From the NCBI GenBank assembly GCA_020638595.1, contig JACKIG010000005.1:1-50501 (forward strand): 50,501 nt of DNA. The letters run 5' to 3'. This stretch comes from Rhodospirillaceae bacterium (GTDB lineage: Bacteria; Pseudomonadota; Alphaproteobacteria; DSM-16000; Inquilinaceae). Below are positions 24,847 through 32,408 of this stretch, piece by piece. The notes under the pieces were generated by a model. That model ran no database searches. It worked only from the letters and a program-made list of their open reading frames with translations, and had not been told where the DNA came from. Position numbers and translations under genes: made by a program. Position 1 is the first letter of the stretch. Each line of letters begins with the position of its first letter.

Positions 24847-25680
24847 TCACTCGACCGGCAATGCACCCGCACGCCGCAGGATCTCCGCGCCCGCTTCCGC
24901 CTCGATGAACCCGATGAAGTCCTGAACGATCGGGTCGGCGTCGGCGCGGAAGACCAGGCAGTATTCCTTGACCAGCGGATATCGGCCGGAGGCCACGTTG
25001 TCCAAGGTCGGGGCGGTGCCATCGAGGGCCAACAGGTACAAGGGCACGTCTTCCGACCAGACCTGAAGCACGGTGCCGACGGTCAGCGACCCTTCCATCA
25101 TCGCTGCAAGCTCCAGGTTCTCCTGGTCGGTCACGGCGACCGGTACGTCCGGCCGTTCGCCCGCGCGGGCCAACGCGTCCTGCATCAGTGGGTAGACGGA
25201 TGTGATCGCCTGGTAGTCGCTTTCGCTCTGCGGCCGGGCGACAATGCGTACGTCGGTCCCGTCCGACCACGTCGCACCGGCATCGCCGAACATCTCCACC
25301 GCCATCTCGACCGGCAGGTTGATTTCACCGCGATGCGACGTCAGGAAGGCGATCGCCGTCCGCGCGAACGGCACTTCGACCAGTGCGCCACCCTCCTGCT
25401 CCTCCGCCCGCAAGGACCGGCCGCTGACGGCAATGTCGATGGCACCGTCGCCCAATGCCCGGATCCCGCCGGAACTGCCCATGCTGGGCAGGACGTCCAG
25501 GCGGACCCCCGGGTGGTCGAGGGCGAAGGCCCGCCCGAGCTGCTCCAGAACCGCAAGCGCGCCGCCGGTACCGCCGACGCTGATCGTCTGGGCGTGTCCC
25601 AGGGTCGGCGTGCACAGCCAGATGGCCAAGATGGCCGCCGGAAGTCGGATCGCACTGCGCGCAAAGCGTGTGGCTGACAT
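24847..25680 (-). CDS. Periplasmic substrate-binding protein, PstS-like
   Basis: A 277-aa exported protein. An n-region with RFARSAIR, a hydrophobic core and a cut after GHA (near residue 30) form a Sec signal peptide. The mature part starts with TISVGGTGGALAVLEQLGRA and contains PSMGSSGGIRALGDGAIDIA and a C-terminal SGRYPLVKEYCLVF segment, as in the PBP-like family of phosphate- and tungstate-type binding proteins. No ABC permease or ATPase is near; instead the gene is coupled to a histidine kinase, so I infer a sensing role. Ligand unknown; phosphate is a reasonable first guess. Confidence 0.85.
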   Translation of the reverse strand: MSATRFARSAIRLPAAILAIWLCTPTLGHAQTISVGGTGGALAVLEQLGRAFALDHPGVRLDVLPSMGSSGGIRALGDGAIDIAVSGRSLRAEEQEGGALVEVPFARTAIAFLTSHRGEINLPVEMAVEMFGDAGATWSDGTDVRIVARPQSESDYQAITSVYPLMQDALARAGERPDVPVAVTDQENLELAAMMEGSLTVGTVLQVWSEDVPLYLLALDGTAPTLDNVASGRYPLVKEYCLVFRADADPIVQDFIGFIEAEAGAEILRRAGALPVE

Positions 25681-25694
25681 GGTCCCCCAGCCGC

Positions 25695-25710
25695 TGAAAT
25701 ATTGGTTTCA
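25695..25710. promoter_or_regulatory. Inverted repeat upstream of the binding protein gene
   Basis: TGAAA (25695-25699) and TTTCA (25706-25710) form a short palindrome with a six-base centre, 15 bp upstream of the start of the leftward binding-protein gene. This is where a repressor or the leader of the mRNA would lie. Function not shown. Confidence 0.3.
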
Positions 25711-25764
25711 TGTCACTGTGCCGGAGTGCCCCTAATATTCTGTAAACTCTCTGAATTGTATGCT

Positions 25765-25785
25765 TCCGCATAGAAAACATGCGGA
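25765..25785. promoter_or_regulatory. Perfect 7-bp inverted repeat in the divergent region
   Basis: TCCGCAT (25765-25771) and ATGCGGA (25779-25785) are perfect inverted arms around seven bases, roughly midway in the 216-bp gap between the leftward binding protein/kinase pair and the rightward hemerythrin gene. The local DNA is AT-richer than the flanks, as expected of a promoter. A dimeric regulator site serving one or both genes is plausible. Confidence 0.4.
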
Positions 25786-25896
25786 TCGTCTGCGCCGGTC
25801 ATCCTTCCGGCGCGGGTGGGGCGGCCGGCTGTCAGCGCGTCGCAATTCACCTTAAGTCGCGGGTTACGGGCTTCGAAGGGGAAGGAAGCGGTCACA

Positions 25897-26310
25897 ATGC
25901 ACGAAATAAAGTGGTTGTCGGCCTATCAGATCGGCAACGACAAGATAGACGAACAGCATGAAATCTTCCTGAGCCTGGTGAACAAGCTGGCAATCGACGT
26001 CAGGAATGGGGAAGGTGAGGAACAAATCCATACGACGTTTTCACAGATCGTCGAATTCGCTGCATTCCATTTCTCCGACGAAGAGCGACTGATGCAGGAA
26101 CACCATTTCCCGGAGTACGAAACACACAAGAGATTGCACGAGAAGATAATTCAGACTCTTGGTGAGTATTTCGTCCTGTATCAGGAGGGCCAGCTCGCCA
26201 TCGAGGACCTGGTCCGCTTCATCGTCAACTGGTTCGCACGCCACACGGTCTGCGAGGATTCCAAGATCGGCAACTTCATCGCCGAACGGTCGGTCGCCCG
26301 CGCGATCTGA
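25897..26310 (+). CDS. Bacteriohemerythrin
   Basis: A 137-aa single-domain hemerythrin with all expected di-iron ligands: H21 (DEQHEIF), H58 and E62 (FHFSDE), H77 and H81 (THKRLHE), H116 and D121 (RHTVCED). Family members bind O2 reversibly and serve as O2 carriers, iron stores or redox sensors in the cytoplasm. The ATG at 25897 has AAGGAAG upstream and matches the usual start (M-x-x-I-x-W). The frame is open further up, but that part is not family-like. Divergent from the binding protein/kinase pair, with which it may share control. Confidence 0.95.
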   Translation: MHEIKWLSAYQIGNDKIDEQHEIFLSLVNKLAIDVRNGEGEEQIHTTFSQIVEFAAFHFSDEERLMQEHHFPEYETHKRLHEKIIQTLGEYFVLYQEGQLAIEDLVRFIVNWFARHTVCEDSKIGNFIAERSVARAI

Positions 26311-26448
26311 CCCCCGCTGGCCGATAGGTCGGATGCGGCATTTGTGCCCCTCGGCCGGGCGCACCTTCAGGCTGGTCGGCGTTGCCGTATCGTGGCACAC
26401 GTCGCGGGCATTGCCAGTGCCCCATCCTCTCCGGCCGGCGGAACCACG

Positions 26449-27189
26449 ATGCTCTCACTTCTGACAGACCCCCACGCCTGGGCCAGCCTGCTGACGCTGA
26501 CGGCGCTCGAGATCGTGCTGGGCATCGACAACATCATCTTCCTGTCGATCGTCTCCTCTCGCCTGCCCGCGCACCAGCAGAGCCGTGCCCGCCGAATCGG
26601 CCTGTTGCTGGCCCTGGGCATGCGGATTGCCCTCCTGTCGGCGATCGCCTGGATCATCGGGCTGACGCAGCCGGTCTTCTCCGTGTGGGAGCATGAGGTG
26701 TCGTGGCGGGATCTGGTGCTTGCGGCAGGCGGGTTGTTCCTGCTGTTCAAGGGCACCGCGGAGATCCACCACACCATGGAAGGCGAGGGCCCCGAAGCCA
26801 CCGCGGGCAGCGCGTCCTTCCTTGCCACCGTCGCCCAGATCGTCGCCCTCGACCTGGTCTTTTCCATCGATTCGGTCATCACTGCCGTCGGCATGGCCGA
26901 GCATCTGCCGATCATGATCGCCGCCGTCGTCATCGCGATCGTGGTGATGATGGTGGCCGCCGACCCCGTCAGCCGCTTCATCGAACGGCACCCGACGGTG
27001 AAGATGCTGGCGCTCAGCTTTCTCTTGCTGGTGGGCGTGGCGCTGATCGCCGACGGGCTGCATTTCCACATCCCGCGCGGCTACCTCTATTTCGCCATCG
27101 CCTTCTCCATCGGCGTCGAGACGCTGAACCTGTTGGCCCGGCGGGCCCGGGCCCGGCGGCGGGGCGCGACGGCGGAGCCGGAGGCCTGA
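26449..27189 (+). CDS. TerC-family integral membrane protein
   Basis: A 246-aa protein with about seven membrane helices and the paired TerC motifs EIVLGIDNIIFLS (21-33) and ALDLVFSIDSVITAVGMAEH in the second half; the acidic residues in both are conserved. Family members (Alx, YceF/YkoY) export manganese or protect against metal and tellurite stress. Start ATG at 26449 is set by MLSLLTDPHAWASLLTLTAL, the normal family start. It ends 12 bp before a convergent gene. Confidence 0.9.
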   Translation: MLSLLTDPHAWASLLTLTALEIVLGIDNIIFLSIVSSRLPAHQQSRARRIGLLLALGMRIALLSAIAWIIGLTQPVFSVWEHEVSWRDLVLAAGGLFLLFKGTAEIHHTMEGEGPEATAGSASFLATVAQIVALDLVFSIDSVITAVGMAEHLPIMIAAVVIAIVVMMVAADPVSRFIERHPTVKMLALSFLLLVGVALIADGLHFHIPRGYLYFAIAFSIGVETLNLLARRARARRRGATAEPEA

Positions 27190-27201
27190 TGCGCCGGCGA
27201 G

Positions 27202-27669
27202 CTATTGGATGGTGATCTGGTGGGCGTAGGTCTGGCCGTCACTGATGGTCAGTTGCCGGAACCCGATCATCTTCAAGAGGTCGAGGAAGGTGTACCGGTC
27301 CTCCAGCCCGCTATCGATGAAGAAGGGGGTGGTCCGCGCCATCGCCGTCAGCTGTGCCAGCATCCCCCGCGCCTGGTACAGCGTCACCAGATAGTCGCGG
27401 CTCAGCGACACGATGATCAGCTTCTCGGCATCCGTCCCCTTGGCGAAGATCGCCCATTGCGGCGGATAGGGTTGGGCCAGCTGCTCCTGCGTCATGCCGA
27501 TGACGAACGCCAGGCGGCGCGCCCGGTCGCTGTCCGGCATCGTCGCCGCCCGGGCGACATAGGTTTCCCGGCTCGTGACCAGGGGATAGTAGTAGCCCTC
27601 GTGGCGGTCGGCCAAAGCGGTCGATGCCGACAGGATGACCGCCAGGACGGCGAAATGGACGAGGCGCAT
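27202..27669 (-). CDS. Small exported conserved protein of unknown function
   Basis: A 155-aa protein with a Sec signal peptide (MRLVHFAVLAVILSASTALA) and a mature part beginning RHEGYYYPLVTSRETYVARA. It includes RLAFVIGMTQEQLAQPYPPQ, MARTTPFF and the ending TISDGQTYAHQITIQ. Proteins with this pattern are known in alphaproteobacteria, some labelled as molybdopterin-guanine dinucleotide synthesis protein A; the signal peptide and lack of a nucleotide-binding motif argue against that. The start at 27669 is picked because it begins the signal peptide. Cys is absent from the mature part. No function assigned. Confidence 0.8.
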   Translation of the reverse strand: MRLVHFAVLAVILSASTALADRHEGYYYPLVTSRETYVARAATMPDSDRARRLAFVIGMTQEQLAQPYPPQWAIFAKGTDAEKLIIVSLSRDYLVTLYQARGMLAQLTAMARTTPFFIDSGLEDRYTFLDLLKMIGFRQLTISDGQTYAHQITIQ

Positions 27670-27806
27670 GGACGGACGGCTCCGGCAGGGTACACCGTGG
27701 ACGGGATCCGAACAGTGACCAAGCACCGGCGGTTACGCAACGGGAATGGCGATCATGACCACCGGCGGGATGCGGCCGCCGCGACGTTACGATAGAGTCC
27801 CGGCCC

Positions 27807-28625
27807 ATGGTGATGGACGAATCATCGGGCATGGTCCCGCAGGTGCCCTTCGGCCTGGCCGACGGGCGCCGCATCGGCTTCGTGGCCGCCGAGACGGAGG
27901 TCGCCCAGCAGGCGTGCATTCGCCTGATGGACCGGTACGGCGACTGCGACCCGGAAGCCGCCGACGTCATCGTGGCCCTGGGCGGCGACGGGCTGATGCT
28001 GGAAACGCTGCACCGGTTCATCCACCGCCAGGTGCCCATCTTCGGCATGAATTGCGGTTCGGTCGGCTTCCTCTTGAACGAATACCGGGAAGACGGCCTG
28101 CTGGAGCGGCTGGCCGGTGCGGTGGCCGTGACATTGCACCCCTTGCGGATGCTCGCCGAGACGGCCGACGGCCATCCGCAGTCGGCGCTCGCCATCAACG
28201 AGGTCTCGCTGTTCCGACAGACGCGCCAGGCCGCCAAGCTGCGCGTCAGCGTCGACGATGTCGTGCGCCTGCCGGAACTGGTCTGCGACGGCGCCCTGGT
28301 GGCGACGCCCGCCGGCAGCACGGCCTACAACCTGTCCGCCTATGGGCCGATCATTCCGCTGGGGGCAGCCGTCCTGGCCCTGACGCCGATCAGCGCCTTC
28401 CGCCCGCGGCGCTGGCGCGGCGCCCTCTTGCCCCATCGCGTGCGCATCACCTTCCAGGTCGTGGAGGAGGAGAAGCGCCCCGTCAGCGCCACCGCCGACT
28501 ATACCGAGGTGCGCGACGTCCTGCGCGTCCACGTCTTCGAGGATCGCAGCATCGGCCTGCAGCTGCTGTTCGACCCCGAACACAACCTGGAAGAGCGGAT
28601 CATCAAGGAACAGTTCACGCCGTAG
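27807..28625 (+). CDS. nadK: NAD kinase
   Basis: A 272-aa protein with the NAD kinase GGDG motif (residues 59-62, in VIVALGGDGLMLETL), the NE/N signature AINEVSLFRQ, and VATPAGSTAYNLSAYGPIIP, which binds the NAD substrate. It phosphorylates NAD with ATP to make NADP in the cytoplasm. The first dozen residues are loosely conserved, so ATG 27813 or a later start is possible. It is single, convergent with the amidohydrolase gene 28 bp downstream. Confidence 0.95.
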   Translation: MVMDESSGMVPQVPFGLADGRRIGFVAAETEVAQQACIRLMDRYGDCDPEAADVIVALGGDGLMLETLHRFIHRQVPIFGMNCGSVGFLLNEYREDGLLERLAGAVAVTLHPLRMLAETADGHPQSALAINEVSLFRQTRQAAKLRVSVDDVVRLPELVCDGALVATPAGSTAYNLSAYGPIIPLGAAVLALTPISAFRPRRWRGALLPHRVRITFQVVEEEKRPVSATADYTEVRDVLRVHVFEDRSIGLQLLFDPEHNLEERIIKEQFTP

Positions 28626-28653
28626 GGAAAGCGTCGGCGGCGGGCACCCGGGC

Positions 28654-29517
28654 TCAGACCGCCCGGGCGCGTGAGGCCGCGAAAGCACAGATCGCGGCGG
28701 CCAGCTGGTCCAGATGCGCGGCGAGGCTCGTGAACCCCGCCACCTTTTCCAGCGTCGATTCCTTCATGTAGAGGCGTCGGTTGATCTCGATCTGGACGGC
28801 ATGGCGGCCATGGGCGGGGTCGCCGTGGCGGCGCACCAGCTCAACCCCCTTGTAGGGATCGTTGCGGCGCACGGCATAGCCGAACCCCTTCAACGTCTCT
28901 TCCACCAGGGCCACGAGATCGCGTGCGGCCGTCGTCCCGTCCCGGTCGCCGATGACGAAGTCGGCGTGCAGAGGCGTGCCGCCCGATGCCGGATCGTCCG
29001 TCACCGACGGCATGGAATGGCAGTCGACCAGCAACGCCATCCCGAACTGCTGGTGCGCCTGTTCCATCAGGCTGTCCAGCGCGGCGTGATAGGGCCGGTA
29101 GTAGCGGTCGATGCGGTGCCGCACCTCTTCGGGCGACAGCAGGCGGTCGTACATCGGCAGGCCGGGCTTGCACAGCCGCCGGATCAGCCCCATCCCCAGG
29201 CTGGTCTTCTCCCCCGGGCGCAGCGGATCGGGCCAGGGCGCATTCAGAAGCCCCTGGTCCAGGTCGTCGACGGCGCGGTTGACGTCGATATAGCTGCGCG
29301 GGAACAGCGCCTCCAGCAGCGATGCGCCATGGGCGGGAACGCCGGAATAGAGCTCGCCGACATAGGTGTCTTCGGCCTGGCGCAGCAGCTGGACGTCGCA
29401 GACGAACCCGAAATCCTGCGGATAGTTCGTGCCGCTGTGGGGGGAATCGAACACCACCGGGACCGGTGGTGCCACCGGGTCATGGCAGGCCAGAACGCCT
29501 TCCACCAGCCGCATCAT
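28654..29517 (-). CDS. N-formylglutamate amidohydrolase family, paralogue 1
   Basis: A 287-aa enzyme with the family signatures FDSPHSGTNYP, RSYIDVNRAVDDLD, VDCHSMPSV and HAVQIEINRRLYM, which hold the catalytic metal and substrate carboxylates. The type enzyme hydrolyses N-formyl-glutamate to formate and glutamate in histidine degradation; no hut gene is in the window, so a broader N-acyl amino acid role is likely. The start is ambiguous: GTG 29520, ATG 29517 and ATG 29514 are consecutive and overlap the upstream stop (TGATG). It is the last gene of a leftward run with the ABC importer. Confidence 0.9.
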   Translation of the reverse strand: MMRLVEGVLACHDPVAPPVPVVFDSPHSGTNYPQDFGFVCDVQLLRQAEDTYVGELYSGVPAHGASLLEALFPRSYIDVNRAVDDLDQGLLNAPWPDPLRPGEKTSLGMGLIRRLCKPGLPMYDRLLSPEEVRHRIDRYYRPYHAALDSLMEQAHQQFGMALLVDCHSMPSVTDDPASGGTPLHADFVIGDRDGTTAARDLVALVEETLKGFGYAVRRNDPYKGVELVRRHGDPAHGRHAVQIEINRRLYMKESTLEKVAGFTSLAAHLDQLAAAICAFAASRARAV

Positions 29518-30398
29518 CACGCCAGACCCAGCCGCGTGCGCACATGGTCTGCCATCAGCGCGATGATCGCCGCGACGTCGTTGCGAACGCGCTCGAAGCC
29601 CTGGTGCGGCCGGCGTGTCTCTTCATCCATGTAGAGTGCCCGGTTGATCTCGATCTGGACGCTGTGGCGGCCCTGGCCGGGATGTCCGTGGGCGTCGACC
29701 AGGTAGGCCCCGGAGAACGGGTCGTTGACCGTAACCCCGTAGCCGCGCTCGCGGAAGGCCCCTTGAAGCATCGACACGACTTCGCCGTCGCAGGACCGGC
29801 CGTGCCTGTCGCCCAGGGTGATGTCGGGCCGTGGCCTGGCGCCGCCGGGCGCCGTGTCGTCGCCCATGGACTTCATCGAATGGCAGCTCACATGCCAGAC
29901 AAGGCCGAAGCGGCGATACAGCGACGCCAGGGTATCGGCCAGGTGGTCGTGATAGGGCCGCCAGTAGCGTCCGATGCGGGCCTGGACCTCGGCCACCGTC
30001 AGCGGCCGATCATAGATGGGGCTGCCGGCCCCCCGGCAATAGCGCCAGATCAGGCCATAGCCGTTCCCGGTCTTGGTCGTGGGCCGCAGCGGGGCCGGCC
30101 AGGGTTCGGCCAGCATCCCGGCATCGATGTCGTCGGGAGCACGGTTGACATCGACATAGGCCCGCGCAAACAGCGCGGCGATCAGCGTGGCCCCGGTTTC
30201 GGGCGCGGCCGCGAACAGCTGTTCCACATGGGAATCCGCGGTCCAGGCCAGATCCTCCGCACCCAGGCGGGTGTCGAAATCGCCCGGCAGGCCGGTGCCG
30301 CTATGCGGGGATTCGAAGACCAACGGCAGCACGTCATGGGCCGGAAACACGGATTCGAAGACGCCGGGCGCCGTCAGCGTGCCGAAGGTGCGGGTCAT
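29517..30398 (-). CDS. N-formylglutamate amidohydrolase family, paralogue 2
   Basis: A 293-aa homologue of the gene just downstream: FESPHSGTGLP, RAYVDVNRAPDDID, SCHSMKSMGDD and HSVQIEINRALYM. The two share the fold and motifs but differ enough that they are an old duplication, not a recent copy. The ATG at 30398 makes a four-base overlap with the stop of the ABC ATPase, so it is translated as part of the importer operon. That link suggests it removes an N-acyl group from imported peptides or amino acids. Substrate unknown. Confidence 0.9.
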   Translation of the reverse strand: MTRTFGTLTAPGVFESVFPAHDVLPLVFESPHSGTGLPGDFDTRLGAEDLAWTADSHVEQLFAAAPETGATLIAALFARAYVDVNRAPDDIDAGMLAEPWPAPLRPTTKTGNGYGLIWRYCRGAGSPIYDRPLTVAEVQARIGRYWRPYHDHLADTLASLYRRFGLVWHVSCHSMKSMGDDTAPGGARPRPDITLGDRHGRSCDGEVVSMLQGAFRERGYGVTVNDPFSGAYLVDAHGHPGQGRHSVQIEINRALYMDEETRRPHQGFERVRNDVAAIIALMADHVRTRLGLA

Positions 30399-31414
30399 GC
30401 CTGGTCGTTCAGGTGGCAGGCCGACCAGTGCCCGGCCGCCACCGCCTTCAGGCGCGGCACCTCGTCCCGGCACCGCGGCAGGACATGGGGGCAACGGGGA
30501 TGGAAATGGCAGCCGGGCGGCGGGTTCAACGGCGTCGGGATCTCGCCCTTGACCGGCGTGTAGGTGCGTCGCGTGGCCACCAGCCGCGGAATTTCGGCCA
30601 GCAGCGCCTGGGTATAGGGGTGGTTCGGGGCCGCGAACAACGCCTCGGTCGGCGCCTGTTCGACGATGCGCCCCAGATACATGATCATCACCCGATCGCT
30701 CAGATGCTCGACCACGCCCAGGTCGTGGCTGATGAACAGATAGGTCAGCCCCAGTTCTTCGCGCAACCGCATGAACAGGTTCAGCACCTGGGCCTGGATC
30801 GACACGTCCAGGGCTGCGACCGCCTCGTCGCAGACCAGGAATTCCGGCTTCACCGCCAGCGCGCGGGCTATGGCGATGCGCTGGCGCTGCCCGCCGGAGA
30901 ACTGGTGCGGGTAGCGGCGCTTGTACGTCGTGTCCAGCCCCACATGGCCCATGATCTCGTCGACATAGCCGTCCAGCGCGCGCCGGCCGACCAGCCCGTG
31001 GACGCGCGGCGCCTCCCCGATGATATCGCCGACGCGCAGGCGCGGATTCAGCGACGACATGGGGTCCTGGAAGATCATCTGGATCTTCAGCTGCACGTCG
31101 CGGGCCTGCTGCCCGTGCAGGTCGGCCACATCCTGGCCGCGGTAGAGCATGCGGCCGCCGGAAGCGGCATGGACGCCGGCGACGATCCGCCCGAGGGTCG
31201 ACTTGCCGCAGCCGCTCTCGCCGACCAGGCCCAGAACCTCCCCCTCGTCGACGGCAAGGTCGACCGTATCGACCGCCCGCACCACCTCTTCGCGCAGGTG
31301 TGAGCCCAGCATGTTGGCCACCCGCATGGCCACATCCAGCCGCTTGACGAAGCGCTTGCTGACGCCTTCCAGGGCGACGATGGGCGGCTTGCCTGCCGCG
31401 GCCGTGGCGGTCAC
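30395..31414 (-). CDS. Peptide-type ABC importer ATPase, OppF/DppF family
   Basis: A 339-aa ATPase: Walker A GESGCGKST, signature SGGQRQRIAIARAL, Walker B EFLVCDEAVAALD and the OppF-type C-terminal cysteine-rich extension (FHPRCPHVLPRC) that holds an iron-sulfur cluster in the family. It powers import from the periplasm with the second ATPase encoded upstream. The start is a GTG at 31414, giving a GTGA overlap with the previous stop; the frame upstream of it is shadow. The D-loop EAVAALDVS has A where many have S; this is common in the family. Confidence 0.93.
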   Translation of the reverse strand: MTATAAAGKPPIVALEGVSKRFVKRLDVAMRVANMLGSHLREEVVRAVDTVDLAVDEGEVLGLVGESGCGKSTLGRIVAGVHAASGGRMLYRGQDVADLHGQQARDVQLKIQMIFQDPMSSLNPRLRVGDIIGEAPRVHGLVGRRALDGYVDEIMGHVGLDTTYKRRYPHQFSGGQRQRIAIARALAVKPEFLVCDEAVAALDVSIQAQVLNLFMRLREELGLTYLFISHDLGVVEHLSDRVMIMYLGRIVEQAPTEALFAAPNHPYTQALLAEIPRLVATRRTYTPVKGEIPTPLNPPPGCHFHPRCPHVLPRCRDEVPRLKAVAAGHWSACHLNDQA

Positions 31415-32391
31415 TGGGCGGCCTCCGGCAGGTGCGGGCGGAAGCAGCGGACGCTGTGGCCGGGCAGCAGCGCATCCAGCCCCGGCATCGCCTGGCATTG
31501 CGGGGCCGCCCGCGGGCAGCGCGCGCGGAAGGCGCAGCCGGGCGGCAGCTTCAGCGGCGACGGGCTCATCCCGCGGATCTGGTGCAACGGCCGGCCGCGC
31601 GGATTGCGCGACGGCACGGAATCGATCAGGCCGCGCGTATAGGGATGCAGCGGCCGGTCGATCACGTCGGCCACCGACCCGGATTCCACCACGCGGCCGG
31701 CATACATGACCGCCACATCGTCCGCCAGCCCGGCCACGACGCTCAGGTCGTGGGTGATCCAGATCAGCGCGGTACCCTGCTCGCGCACCAGCTTCTGCAC
31801 CTCGTACAGGATCTGGCCCTGGATCGTGACGTCCAGCGCCGTCGTCGGCTCGTCCGCGATGATCAGGTCGGGATGGTGCAAAAGGGCGATGGCGATGGCC
31901 ACGCGCTGGCGCATGCCGCCGGAGAACTGGTGCGGATAGGCCTTCAGGCGCTGGTCCGGCGAAGGGATGCCCACCTGCCCCAGCGCGTCGCGGGCGCGCC
32001 GTCGCGCCTCGGCCATGTCGATGGTCTCGTGCGCCTGAAGGGTCTCGATCATCTGGGTGTCGATGCGCAGGACCGGGTTCAACGTCATCATCGGGTCCTG
32101 GAAGATCATGGCGATGCGCCGCCCGCGGATCCTGCGCATGGCATCTTCGCGCAGGCCGGCAAGATCGGTGCCGCGATACAGCACGCGCCCCCCCGCCACC
32201 CGGCCCGGCGGATCGACCAGCCCCATGATGGAAAAGCCCGTGACGGACTTGCCCGAACCGCTTTCGCCGACCAGGCCCAGCACCTGGCCACGGTCGAGCG
32301 TGAACGACACGTCGTCGACCGCCTTGATGACGCCGCCCTTGGTGAAAAAGTGGGTGCGAAGCCCCTCCACCTCCAGAATGCGCTCGGCCAT
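31411..32391 (-). CDS. Peptide-type ABC importer ATPase, OppD/DppD family
   Basis: A 326-aa ATPase with Walker A GESGSGKSV, signature SGGMRQRVAIAIAL, Walker B DLIIADEPTTALD and the OppD-type C-terminal region (RGMSPSPLKLPPGCAFRARC) with paired cysteines. It forms the heterodimer with the OppF-type subunit. ATG at 32391 lies 17 bp after the permease stop; its own stop overlaps the next start by four bases. Confidence 0.94.
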   Translation of the reverse strand: MAERILEVEGLRTHFFTKGGVIKAVDDVSFTLDRGQVLGLVGESGSGKSVTGFSIMGLVDPPGRVAGGRVLYRGTDLAGLREDAMRRIRGRRIAMIFQDPMMTLNPVLRIDTQMIETLQAHETIDMAEARRRARDALGQVGIPSPDQRLKAYPHQFSGGMRQRVAIAIALLHHPDLIIADEPTTALDVTIQGQILYEVQKLVREQGTALIWITHDLSVVAGLADDVAVMYAGRVVESGSVADVIDRPLHPYTRGLIDSVPSRNPRGRPLHQIRGMSPSPLKLPPGCAFRARCPRAAPQCQAMPGLDALLPGHSVRCFRPHLPEAAQ

Positions 32392-32408
32392 CGGCGGTCC
32401 CGTCCGGT

